From contig NW_027460291.1 in NCBI RefSeq assembly GCF_050947875.1, forward strand, positions 24,031,868-24,095,867: a stretch of 64,000 nucleotides of DNA, in the 5' to 3' direction. Source of the stretch: Dermacentor variabilis (taxonomy: Eukaryota > Arthropoda > Arachnida > Ixodida > Ixodidae). Below the pieces are notes generated by a model. It was not told where the DNA came from. It did not search any database and saw only the letters and a program-made list of their open reading frames with translations. Both the position numbers and the translations under genes were made by a program. This document shows, piece by piece, positions 41,571 to 51,684 of the stretch (position 1 is its first letter; every line of letters begins with the position of its first letter).

Positions 41571-44371
41571 GCATTGGGTATGTGATACTCTGTCGGTGCT
41601 GGTCTTCAATAAAGCACTTTGAGCCTACTTAGGTCACTGGGTGTGTGCCAGTAGGTGACTGCCTCTCTTCCATGTACGTCTTTCACGTCATCTTGGGTAA
41701 CTAGGTGTGTGCCACTGGGAGTGTGCCTTTCCACGATGACTGAAACGATCTCTTAAACTTAACTTATGCTGGCTGGAATCGATCCCACGCCACAAGGATT
41801 CCTCAACCTCAGAAAACTGGCGCATTAGCAGGCTGCGCCACATATGCATGTGGAATGTGCCGGTCCTCAATGAACCTCTTTGAAGCCAACACTTTAGGAG
41901 CTACGCCATAAGTGCATTGGGTATCCGATACTTTGTCGGTGCTGGTCTTCAATAAAGCACTTTGAGCTTTCTTAGCTCACTGGGTGTGTGCCAGTAGGTG
42001 AGTGCCTCTCTTCCATGTACGTCTTTCACGTCATCTTGGGTAAGTAGGTATGTGCCACTGGGAGTGTGCCGATCCACGATGACTGAAACGATCCCTTAAA
42101 CTTAACTTATGCCGGCTGTAATCGATCCCACGCCACAAGGATTCCTCAACCTCAGAAAACTGGCGCATTAGCAGGCTGCGCCACATACGCATGTCGAATG
42201 TGCCGGTCCTCAATGAACCTCTTTGATGCGAACACTTTAGCGAGCTACGCCATAAATGCTTTGGGTATGTGATACTCTGTCGGTGCTGGTCTTCAATAAA
42301 GCACTTTGAGCCTTCTTAGTTCACTGGGTACGTGCCAGTAGGTGACTGCCTCTCTTCCATGTAGGTTTTTCACGTCATCTTGGGTAACTAGGTATGTGCC
42401 ACTGGGAGTGTGCCGATCCACGATGACTAAAACGATCCCTTAAAGTTAACTTATGTTGGCTGGAATCGATCCCACGCCACAAGGATTCCTCAACCTCAGA
42501 AAACTGGCGCATGAGCAGGCTGCGCCATTTATGCATGCGGAATGTGCCCGTCCTCAATGAACTTCTTTGATGCCAACACTTTAGCGAGCTACGCCATAAA
42601 TGCATTGGGTATCCGATACTCTGTCGGTGCTGGTCTTCAATAAAGCACTTTGAGCCTTCTTAATTCACTGGGTACGTGCCAGTAGGTGACTGCCTCTCTT
42701 CCATGTAGGTTTTTCACGTCATCTTGGGTAACTAGGTATGTGCCACTGGGAGTGTGCCGATCCACGATTACTAAAACGATCCCTTAAACTTAACTTATGC
42801 CGGCTGGAATCAATCCCACGCCACAAGGATTCCTCAACCTCAGAAAACTGGCGCATTAGCAGGCTGCGCCACATATGCATGTGGAATGTGCCGGTTCTCA
42901 ATGAACCTCTTTGATGCGAACACTTTAGCGAGCTACGCCATAAATGCATTGGGTATGTGATACTCTGTCGGTGCTGGTCTTCAATAAAGCACTTTGAGCC
43001 TACTTAGGTCACTGGGTGTGTCAGTAGGTGACTGCCTCTCTTCCATGTACGTCTTTCACGTCATCTTGGGTAACTAGGTATGTGCCACTGGGAGTGTGCC
43101 GATCCACGATGACTGAAACGATCCCTTAAACTTAACTTATGCCGGCTGTAATCGATCCCACGCCACAAGGATTCCTCAACCTCAGAAAACTGGTGCATTA
43201 GCAGGCTGCGCCACATATGCATGTCGAATGTGCCGGTCCTCAATGAACCTCTTTGATGCGAACACTTTAGCGAGCTACGCCATAAATGCATTGGGTATGT
43301 GATACTCTGTCGGTGCTGGTCTTCAATAAAGCACTTTGAGCCTACTTAGGTCACTGGGTGTGTGCCAGTAGGTGACTGCCTCTCTTCCATGTACATCTTT
43401 CACGTCATCTTGGGTAACTAGGTATGTGCCACTGGGAGTGTGCCGATCCACGATGACTAAAACGATCCCTTAAACTTAACTGATGCCGGCATGAATCGAT
43501 CCCACGCCACAAGGATTCCTGAACCTCAGAAAACTGGCGCATTAGCAGGCTGCGCCACATATGCATGGGGAATGTGCCGGTCCTCAATGAACCTCTTTGA
43601 TGCGAACATTTTAGCGAGCTACGCCATAAATGCATTGCGTATGTGATACTCTGTCGGTGCTGGTCTTCAATAAAGCACTTTGAGCCTACTTAGGTCACTA
43701 GGTGTGTGCCAGTAGGTGACTGCCTCTCTTCCATGTACGTCTTTCACGTCATCTTGGGTAACTAGGTATGTGCCACTGGGAGTGTGCCGATCCACGATGA
43801 CTAAAACGATCCCTTAATTAAACATAACTTATTCCGGCTGGAATCGATCCCACGCCACAAGGATTCCTCAACCTCAGAAAACTGGCGCATTTGCAGGCTG
43901 CGCCACATATGCATGTGGAATGTGCCGGTCCTCAATGAACCTCTTTGAAGCCAATACTTTAGCGAGCTACGCCATAAATGCATTGGGTATCCGATACTCT
44001 GTCGGTGCTGGTCTTAAATAAACACTTTGAGCCTTCTTAGGTCACTGGGTGTGTGCCAGTAGGTGAGTGCCTCTCTTCCATGTAGGTCCTTCACGTCATC
44101 TTGGGTAACTAGGTATGTGCCACTGGGAGTTTTCCGATCCACGATGACTAAAACGATCCCTTAAACTTAACTTATGCCGGCTGGAATCGATCCTACGCCA
44201 CAAGGATTCCTCAACCTCAGAAAACTGGCGCATTAGCAGGCTGCGCCACATATGCATGTGGAATGTGCCGGTCCTCAATGAACATCTTTGATGCCAACAC
44301 TTTAGCGAGCTACGCCATGAATGCATTGGTTATCCGATACTCTGTCGGTGCTGGTCTTCAATAAAGCACTT

Positions 44372-44384
44372 TGAGCCTTCTTAG
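44372..44384 (+). repeat. Left target-site duplication of the minus-strand LINE
   Basis: TGAGCCTTCTTAG ends the satellite immediately before the AGTTG repeats of the LINE tail. Its partner TGAACCTTCTTAG is at 49908-49920, with 12 of 13 positions identical and the last 9 perfect. In uninterrupted monomers this sequence occurs once, directly followed by GTCACTGGG. Confidence 0.75.
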
Positions 44385-44536
44385 AGTTGAGTTGAGTTGA
44401 GTTGAGTTGTTGTAGGCTACTGGTGGGATTAGCCTTGCAGTTGCTGCCGGCAATTGCTCCACCGTAGCGACACTTAAAATAAATAAATCACATAATCAGA
44501 CACAGACGTCCCAATCACAAATGGTCACTCCTCAGT
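44385..44536 (-). other. LINE 3' UTR and pentanucleotide tail
   Basis: Positions 44385-44409 are five perfect AGTTG units on the plus strand, which is CAACT repeats at the RNA 3' end. LINEs of the I group commonly end in short simple repeats rather than long poly(A). The remaining ~127 bp to the ORF2 stop at 44537-44539 contain AATAAATAAATC (plus strand) and no open frame of note. Confidence 0.75.
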
Positions 44537-45553
44537 TCACCATGTGGAAGCCAAATCCGTGTCCTCTAGGTAATTTAACAGAAGGCGAGAGACCTCTTTC
44601 CTACACAATGGTTTCCCGCGCGGGAAAACCATGTCCTGAAGAGAGCTGTGAGGAAGTCCTGTGTTCTTGAGGGACCCGAATAACACCCTCCTTTCCGCGT
44701 TATACACAATGCAGCACATTAGGTAATGTTCTATGTCACCGCACACACCACACGTTGAACATAATGGTGATAACGCCAGGCCAGTCTTATACTTCCACGC
44801 AGGGGTACGAGCAGAGCCCGTGCGAATGCGGAGCAGTAAGGTGGCTTGGTTTCTTTTGAGACCCTTGATCACACATGGCTTGTGAGGTGAGCTCCACAAA
44901 GAACTGAAGTGGCTTGACACCGCTTCTCTGAAGAGTCTCTTGTCTTCTTGAGGCACTTTTCGTAAAGGATTCCCAGACAGCGCTCTATGGGCGAGGCTGT
45001 CCGCCATCTCGTTGCCTATGATACCTATGTGTGATGGCACCCATTGGAATCGTATGGAGAAGCCTTTGACACGGAGATTTTGCACCGAACGTAGGGAGCT
45101 TAGAGATAAGGCATCAGTAGGGAACCCGTGCTCTAACCTTTGAAGGGCGGATTTCGAATCTGTAAGAATGACAACAGGTTGAGGCGTACAAAACCGTAGC
45201 TTTTTGAGAGCTGCCTCAATGGCAACGCTTTCTGCCATTGTGGAGGACACGACTGCAGTGAAGCGAACGGACCAATCATACTTCAAAGAGGGAATGTGAA
45301 AAGCAGCTGCACTAGATCCTCTGACCTTGTCCACAGAGCCGTCAGTAAAAATTTGAAGATGCCGTGCATATTCAGTTTCAAGATGTTCCAGTACGAGCGA
45401 ACGCGTTGCCGCCAAAGGAGAACTCCGCTTAGCACGAACGTGAGGAACTGCCAACGAACAATCGAGGCTCGCAAAAGACCAAGGTGGTTTCAAACCTCTT
45501 AGTTCGACCTCTAGCGTCAAGTCCCAGGTAACCAAGAGTATTAAGGGCCAAGT

Positions 45554-45624
45554 ACGCTCGGGACTGCAGAGGCCTTTGCCCTGCAGTGGGCGTAACCAGG
45601 CTGATGATGATGACGCTCGGGACT
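45554..45624 (+). mobile_element. 47-bp RTE 3'-end insertion with 12-bp target-site duplication
   Basis: ACGCTCGGGACT occurs at 45554-45565 and again at 45613-45624, flanking 47 bp at 45566-45612. The last 45 bp (45568-45612) are identical to the 3' end of the plus-strand RTE element at 58580-58624, including the TGATGATG tail. This is an extremely 5'-truncated LINE insertion in the opposite orientation to the host LINE. It adds 59 bp, yet the RT thumb and RNase H on either side are read in the same frame. A second, compensating indel must therefore exist, probably at about 45,480-45,530, where the intermediate frame looks less conserved. Confidence 0.9.
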
Positions 45625-46628
45625 CGGATCTCTTTCGAAGGCGCTGTAGAAGGGTTCGGCCGGCTGCCGTCTGTTTGAGGCGGCCAATTTGCAACAATAA
45701 CCTTTGTGAAGCGACTAAGGTAAGAGGTCTCGATAGAGATTCATAAAGTACTGCATTGTTAGGAGCAGTCGGCGGAACGCCAAGGGCCCTTCTTAGGCCC
45801 TTTCTGTGCAGAACCTCAAGTCGTTCCAGCTGTGATATCGATGGGGAAATTAAAGGGAGCTGATACATTATTCGACTCGTCACTAGTGCATTGTGCAACC
45901 TGATCATTGAAGAAGGGTGATTTCCCCATTGCTCACTTGCAACTCTACGGATCACATTGAGACGCGAAGATATCGATGTCACAATCGAGTCCACAGCTCG
46001 TCGCCACTGTAGGCGGTAGTCAATAATGACGCCCAAAAAGCGCTTGTGTTTCAATTGTCGAAGACAAGATTGATTAAGGTCTATCTTCAGCCGCGCATAC
46101 CTTCTTCCTCTACCTGGAAACATGATGAAGCCAGATTTTTCTACCGAGAGAGTCAACCCAACACCTTGAAGGTAATTTTGAACTGAAAGTAATGACTGTC
46201 GAGCTATCAGAGCTAAACGCTTGTGTTGATATCCGGTTAACCAAAGACAAATGTCGTCCGCGTATATCGACATATGGACATGCCTGCAATGTTTTTGCAC
46301 TTCAGCGGGAAGACCAGCCATTGACGTTAAAGAGCGTTGGGGAAAGAACACTTCCCTGAGGTACACCTCGCGACACCGCCCTTTCGGTGCTTGTGGTACT
46401 GCCTAATCGCACTTGAATTTTCCGATGACTGATGAATGAGTGAATGAATCGCAGAAGATATCCCTGTACGCCCATGGCCTGCAAACTATTTAGTATTGAG
46501 CTCTGAAGGACGTTATCATAAGCCTTTGATACGTCTAGGAAAATAACTAGTGTTGAAAGGCCGAAAGCTCTATGATGTTCAATATGGCTTATCAAGTCCA
46601 AGACGCTATCTTGCGCGCTTAAACCTGT

Positions 46629-46631
46629 TCA
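46629..46631 (-). other. Nonsense codon in LINE ORF2 (TGA for probable CGA)
   Basis: The reading frame on both sides of this TGA is the same and codes for continuous RT sequence (TCMTGF before, TGLSAQDSVLDL after). A C-to-T change at a CpG explains it. The lesion separates the endonuclease from the RT catalytic core. Confidence 0.85.
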
Positions 46632-48212
46632 GAATCCAGTCATGCATGTTGGCAGAGCCCTTCTATCTTCGAGCCACCAAGATAAACGCTTACTTGCCAG
46701 CTTCTCCATGAGCTTAGCCACGCACGACGTCAGTGATACAGGACGATACGAGGCCAAGTCTGTCATTTCTTTGCCGGGCTTCAGCACTGGGACAACGTGA
46801 GCCACCTTCCATGAAGGAGGAACGTCGCCAGTCTCCCACACTTGATTGAGATAGCTTAGGAGCATCTTCCGGTGTTCCAGAGGTAGGTTCTGCATCATCT
46901 GGTTGGTGATGCCGTCAGGACCTGGTGCACATCGACGCCGCAGGCTGCTGAGTGCTGTCTGTAGCTCTCGAAGTGTAAACGGGGCGTCCATCAGAGACGT
47001 AGATGTTGCAGGCAGAGCGCAGGGATGAATTCCTGAACTTACACTTACAAATGCATCTGCAAATTCCTCTGCCAAGCACACGAGGGGTTTCTGCTTGCGC
47101 AGTGCAAGCGCTTCGAAAGGTTTACTAGGACGAGAATCTCCAGCAAAACTGCCAATGACTCGCCCAATTCTCGTCATCGGTGAGAAAACCGTCAAGCTAG
47201 CGCAGAAGGACGCCCACTGCGACCTACAGAGCTTGTTCGTATGGCGTCGAATGGCAGAGTTAAGCCTATTGAAGGTCGTCTTCAAGGATCTGTCGGCCTT
47301 CTTCCGCATCAGTTGTCGCTCCGCCCTTCTGCGCGCTGCGCAAAGGTTCCTGAGTTTTAAATCCGGAGTCGGAAAATGATTAGGCAACTTGACCGCTGTG
47401 GTAGCAGCCACCTTACCAGAAATCATTTTGTCTATGACATCACCAGAAACACATGCAAGTTGCTCCCTGTATTTGTGCCAATTAACGACATGGCTAATTT
47501 TAGAGCCGCGCATATGGAAGTCGGCAGTAAACACTAAAATTGGATAGTGATCACTTCCCATGCGGTCAGGAGCAGTTGACCACTTCACGCGGACGTCAGA
47601 TGAATGCAAGGTTAGGTCTATGGATGTGGCTGAGGCTGGAGGCCGGAAGAAAGTCGGACTTCCGTCATTGGCCACGCACAGGTCCAAACTGTCGATAACT
47701 TCTACAAGTTTGCGTCCGCGGGAATCTGTGTTCCTGTCACCCCAGACAGAGTGATGGGCGTTGAAGTCCCCGCAGATAATTCGGGGCGCTGGGCAACGGT
47801 CACAAAGCTGCTGGAGAAACAAGTCCATTGCTACCTTCTTCCGCGGAGACACGTATACGGAGGCAACAGAAAGAGTTCGGAAGCCAAGCCGTATCCTCAC
47901 AGCCGCTACCTCAATACTATCGGTGCAAAGATCGGTGACGTTCAAAGCCACATGAGGAATCTCTCTTCGTATGTAAAGGGCAGCACTTCCCGCGGGAAAT
48001 GACTTTATGCTGCAATTCTTATGGGCGACATATCCAGTCAACGATCTCCCGCTTGGTAGGCCAGCCTCCGAGAGGGCTAATACTGGAACACACGTATCTT
48101 TCAGAAATAATTTAAGTTCTGCTAATCGACTTAGAATCCCAGCGCAGTTCCATTGCATTATAAACGGCACTTTTCGGTGATTTTTTGTTGCACGAGGTTG
48201 AAGAAGACTAGC

Positions 48213-48219
48213 CATATTA
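48213..48219 (-). promoter_or_regulatory. ORF1 stop / ORF2 start junction TAATATG
   Basis: On the minus strand the ORF1 stop TAA and the ORF2 ATG are separated by a single T. Such tight spacing in two-ORF LINEs is compatible with translation of ORF2 by termination-reinitiation. That use is inferred from known LINEs and is not shown here. Confidence 0.6.
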
Positions 48220-49770
48220 TAAGGTAAAGGTAGCTGCGAAGGTGGTAATCATGGGCTCAAAGGAAAGAACGAGCTGAAGAAAGTTCTTCAGGGTTCCAGT
48301 CTGCATCGCTTGAACATATGAACGCAGGACTTCAAACAAAACTCGCAGAAGGTCGGACAGGTCCTGATTTTTGAGCTCCTTATTTTGCTGTACACACTGC
48401 CTCACAACTTCAACAAAGGTTGCGGACTGGGACCCACTCTTGGCCACTGCAGCTGGTTTCTTCATCTCTTTTGAGGCGAGGGAATGTCCTCCATGTTGTC
48501 GAGTCTGGCTGTGAAACTTGTCTGGCTGTTTGGCTGTCGAGTCTTGTCGCTGAGAAACTTGGACACTTTTTGCTGCAGCAGATGGAACGACCGACTCACC
48601 CACAGAGGACTTTGCCGTCTTGCTAGGCTCAGGTCGCTCACTGACGTTGCTGGTTACCACGCTACGAACTTCCGACTCTAACGCAGGGAACTCAACTTCC
48701 GAATCTAACGCCGGGAACTCGCCACTTCCAGTTATGCGCTTCTCAGTAGGTTGTGGTTTGGGACCACTAATGAAGGACACTCGGCGGTGTAAGGCGCTTA
48801 CACGGAAGGGGCAGCCACTGAAACTCGCTGGATGGTCACCACCACAATTAGCGCAAGCAAAATCTGCCTTGCAAGCTTTGTAATCGTGGGCGCCACCGCA
48901 TCGTTTGCAACGTTGATCCTTGATGCAGACTTTAGCTACATGCCCAAAGCGTTGGCACCTAAAGCATCGGGGAGGAGGTTCAACGAATTCTTTGACTGCA
49001 TGCTTGGTAAAACCGAGGTCAATTTTTTCGGGACGCTCGGTGTTAGGAGCAAACGTTATCACAACAGAGTTAGTAGGTTTCGCTGCCCATTCTTTTTCTT
49101 GAGTCTCCACCGGCGCATGAGACGTTTCACGTGCAGAACACCTTGCGGTTTCAAGTAGTCAAGAAGGTCGCTTTCCGAATACCACACTGGTACTCCCCTA
49201 ATAACACATGTGTTAGTCATGTAGGAATGGGGCAGCCGGGCTTTTAACTCTTATGTCACCAATCTGAGAGCACCGGAGAAGAATGTCCACTTGCTCTTCC
49301 GTTGCGATATCTAAATAAAGAGCGCCTTGCGATGTGAAGCGGCTGCGAATCGGGGCAGATCCCAGCAGTACTTTAATGGTTTCGAAGAGCCTGATAGGGT
49401 TGCGCTCTCTCAAATCAACACCTTTCTCTGTTGGCAAAACTATCACTGGGATTCCGACCGTTCTTTGCTTCCGATGACTCACCATCTTGAAGCCGTCGCT
49501 GTCCACTTCCGCCATATCAGCCACTTCCTCGTCAGGGTCGACGATAGTTGTGTCGCCCCCACTGGTCGATGATGACGCACTGGACTGCTTATCGTCCCTG
49601 ATGTCTGGCAGCTCCACACCTGGCAAGGCCATGGCCGCCTCCGCCACGCTGGCTTCCTTCGGATGGCGCTGTCCCTTTAAAGATGCCGGCGCCGGAGCAG
49701 CCGTACTCTTCCCATAGGGATAGTACCGCCTTAAAGATGCGGCCGTCTTCCAAGGATATAAATAACTCAC
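48217..49770 (-). pseudogene. LINE ORF1 (gag-like, three CCHC zinc knuckles), frameshifted
   Basis: ORF1 proteins of this LINE group bind the element RNA and act as nucleic-acid chaperones. From ATG 49768-49770 the frame runs 185 codons to a stop at 49213-49215. The frame then shifts by one base near the T4 run at 49242-49245 (plus strand), giving a sensible continuation that includes TCVIRGVPVWYSESDLLDYL. It returns to the first frame at about 49,108-49,113. The last 297 codons hold three knuckles in order: C49-x2-C52-x4-H57-x4-C62, C68-x2-C71-x3-H75-x4-C80 and C86-x2-C89-x3-H93-x6-C100. After the knuckles a short tandem duplication EFPALDSEV/EFPALESEV is seen. The N-terminal third is low-complexity and Ser/Asp-rich, without a recognised domain. 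The stop TAA at 48217-48219 is followed after one base by the ORF2 ATG. Confidence 0.88.
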
Positions 49771-49857
49771 TTGATGAATAGCAAAACGTATGCAAAAATT
49801 ACAGAGCTGAGGTTACAAAAGATCGAACAGCGTCGTCTTCCTCTTCCTTCTCTCCTG
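49771..49857 (-). other. LINE 5' leader
   Basis: About 87 bp lie between the ORF1 start and the inverted satellite segment. The sequence has no long open frame of its own and shows no tandem monomers. The element may lack a little of its true 5' end; the boundary is set only by where satellite sequence begins. Confidence 0.5.
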
Positions 49858-49981
49858 AGATGACGTGAAAGACGTACATGGAAGAGAGGCACTCACCTAC
49901 TGGCACATGAACCTTCTTAGGTCACTGGGTATGTGCCAGTAGGTGAGTGCCTCTCTTCCATGTACGTCTTTCACGTCATCT
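49858..49981 (+). repeat. Perfect 50-bp inverted repeat at the LINE 5' junction
   Basis: Positions 49858-49907 are the exact reverse complement of 49932-49981, with a 24-bp spacer (49908-49931) that includes the right target-site duplication. The second arm is ordinary satellite in the normal orientation. The first arm is the only satellite segment in the window that I found reversed. It lies exactly between the LINE 5' end and the TSD, so it was probably created during integration. Confidence 0.93.
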
Positions 49982-51683
49982 TGGGTAACTAGGTATGTGC
50001 CACTGGGAGTGTGCCGATCCACGATGACTAAAACGATCCCTTAAACTTAACTTATGCCGGCTGGAATCGATCCCACGCTACAAGGATTCCTCAACCTCAG
50101 AAAACTGGCGCATGAGCAGGCTGCGCCACATATGCATGTGGAATGTGCCGGTCCTCAATGAACCTCTTTGATGCCAACACTTTAGCGAGCTACGCCATAA
50201 ATGCATTGGGTATCCGATACTCTGTCGGTACTGGTCTTCAATAAAGCACTTTGATCCTTCTTATGTCACTGGGTATGTGCCAGTAGGTGAGTGCCTCTCT
50301 TCCATGCACGTCTTTCACGTCATCTTGGGTAACTAGGTATGTGCCACTGGGAGTCTCCCGATTCACGATGACTAAAACGATCCCTTAAACTTAACTTACG
50401 TTGGCTGGAATCGATCCCAGGCCACAAGGATTCCTCAACCTCAGAAAACTGGCGCATGAGCAGGCTGCGCCACATATGCACGTGGAATGTGCCGGTCCTC
50501 AATGAACCTCTTTGATGCCAACACTTTAGCGAGCTACGCCATAAATGCATTAGGTATCCGATACTCTGTCGGTGCTGGTCTTCAATAAAGCACTTTGATC
50601 CTTCTTATGTCACTGGGTATGTGCCAGTAGGTGAGTGCCTCTCTTCCATGTACGTCTTTCACGTCATCTTGGGTAACTAGGTATGTGCCACTGGGAGCCT
50701 CCCGATCCACGATGACTAAAACGATCCCTTAAACTTAACTTATGTTGGCTGGAATCGATCCCAGGCCACAAGGATTCCTCAACCTCAGAAAACTGGCGCA
50801 TGAGCAGGCTGCGCCACTTATGCATGTGGAATGTGCCGTTCCTCAATGAACCTCTTTGATGCCAACACTTTAGCGAGCTACGCCATAAATGCATTGGGTA
50901 TCCGACACTCTGTCGGTGCTGGTCTTCAATAAAGCACTTTGAGCCTACTTAGGTCACTGGGTGTGTGCCAGTAGGTGACTGCCTCTCTTCCATGTACGTC
51001 TTTCACGTCATCTTGGGTAACTAGGTATGTGCCACTGGGAGTGTGCCGATCCACGATACTAAAACGATCCATTAATTAAACTGAACTTATGCCGGCTGGA
51101 ATCGATCCCACGCCACAAGGATTCCTCAACCTCAGAAAACTGGCGCATTAGTAGGCTGCGCCACATATGCTTCTGGAGTGTGCCGGTCCTCAATGAACCT
51201 CTTTGATGCCAACACTTTAGCGAGCTACGCCATAAATGCATTGGGTATCCGATACTCTGTCGGTGCTGGTCTTCAATAAAGCACTTTGAGCCTTCTTAGG
51301 TCACTGGGTATGTGCCAGTAGGTGACTGCCTCCCTTCCATGTCCGTTTTTCACGTCATCTTGGGTAACTAGGTATGTGCCACTGGGAGTGTGCCGATCCA
51401 CGATGACTAAAACGATCCCTTAAACTTAACTTATGCCGGCTGGAATCGATCCCATGCCACAAGGATTCCTCAACCTCAGAAAACTGGCGCATTAGCAGGC
51501 TGCGCCACATATGCATGTGGAATGTGCCGGTCCTCAATGAACCTCTTTGATGCCAACACTTTAGCGAGCTACGCCATAAATGCATTGGGTATCCGATACT
51601 CTGTCGGTGCTGGTCTTCAATAAAGCACTTTGAGCCTTCTTAGGTCACTGGGTGTGTGCCAGTAGGTGAGTGCCTCTCTTCCA
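49908..51683 (+). repeat. Satellite array 2, about five monomers
   Basis: The array resumes at the target duplication and runs in the same orientation and phase as array 1, with units starting at 49976, 50320, 50664, about 51008 and 51355. The monomer covering 51,008-51,350 has the ATTAATTAAAC insertion variant (51,071), shared with monomers at 43,815 and 58,970. The array ends at CTTCCA where a second LINE is inserted. Confidence 0.95.
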
Positions 51684-51684
51684 G

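Larger units (their letters stand above)
1..44384 (+). repeat. Satellite array 1, ~344-bp monomer, about 129 copies
   Basis: The same unit recurs head-to-tail every 344 bases (occasionally 343-347) with no change of orientation. Taking TCATCTTGGGTAAC as the monomer origin, units begin for example at 76, 420, 1105, 1449, 1793, 2480, 2824, 3168 and 3512. By eye most monomers differ by a few percent, mainly substitutions and 1-6-base indels. There is no host gene here: the open frames of 60-111 codons on the minus strand, and a few on the plus strand, are repeat copies of one monomer frame. The array ends where a minus-strand LINE is inserted after CCTTCTTAG. The location (pericentromeric, subtelomeric or interstitial) cannot be told from sequence. 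Confidence 0.98.
44537..48215 (-). pseudogene. LINE ORF2: APE endonuclease, reverse transcriptase, RNase H (inactivated)
   Basis: The frame starts at ATG 48213-48215, one base after the ORF1 stop. In the first 528 codons the endonuclease has N23 (QWNCAG), E50 (LSEAG), D150/N152 (GDFNAH), D200 (SIDLT) and S221-D222-H223. The RT region then begins with APGPDGI (430-436) and SYRPVSL. A stop at 46629-46631 reads TGA after GGA TTC, where family members usually have Arg (CGA), consistent with CpG decay. The same frame continues through RT block FLDVSKAYD and RGVPQGSVLSP to about 46,322, where a frameshift occurs. The downstream frame carries YADD (residues 35-38 of that segment), RNase H residues D342 (TDGS), E379 or E384, D403 (TDSKS), H446 and D456, and a C536-x2-C539-x7-H547-x3-C551 motif. 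The reaction in intact relatives is target-primed reverse transcription. A nested insertion lies at 45566-45612. Confidence 0.92.
44385..49857 (-). mobile_element. Near full-length non-LTR retrotransposon, I/Jockey-group type with RNase H (degenerate)
   Basis: Read on the minus strand the element has a short 5' leader, ORF1 with a zinc-knuckle region, ORF2 with APE endonuclease, reverse transcriptase, RNase H and a C-terminal CCHC-type motif, a 3' UTR, and a tail of AGTTG units (as written on the plus strand). A gag-like ORF1 with CCHC knuckles plus an RNase H domain points to the I/R1/Jockey group; the exact clade is not settled. It sits between target-site duplications in a satellite monomer. 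It is inactive: ORF1 has at least two frameshifts, and ORF2 has one nonsense codon, at least one frameshift and a nested 47-bp insertion. Its 5' junction carries an inverted piece of satellite. Base composition and codon use differ sharply from the surrounding repeats. Confidence 0.93.

Noticed and set aside
76..44326. More than 100 similar 60-111-codon minus-strand ORFs as a gene family
   Set aside because: They are the same frame of a 344-bp satellite unit. The frame is broken by indels in several copies, shows free amino-acid change, has no domain and no upstream regulation distinct from the repeat.
1..44384. CRISPR-like or bacterial repeat system
   Set aside because: The unit is 344 bp with no short repeat/spacer alternation and no cas genes, and the interspersed elements are eukaryotic LINEs.
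47095..49158. Plus-strand ORFs of 60-108 codons inside the minus-strand LINE
   Set aside because: They are antisense shadows of ORF1 and ORF2, which have clear domain motifs on the minus strand.
51670..51684. Translation start of the truncated LINE ORF at 51670
   Set aside because: The codon is GTG in satellite sequence. The open frame merely extends a few codons upstream of the truncation point.
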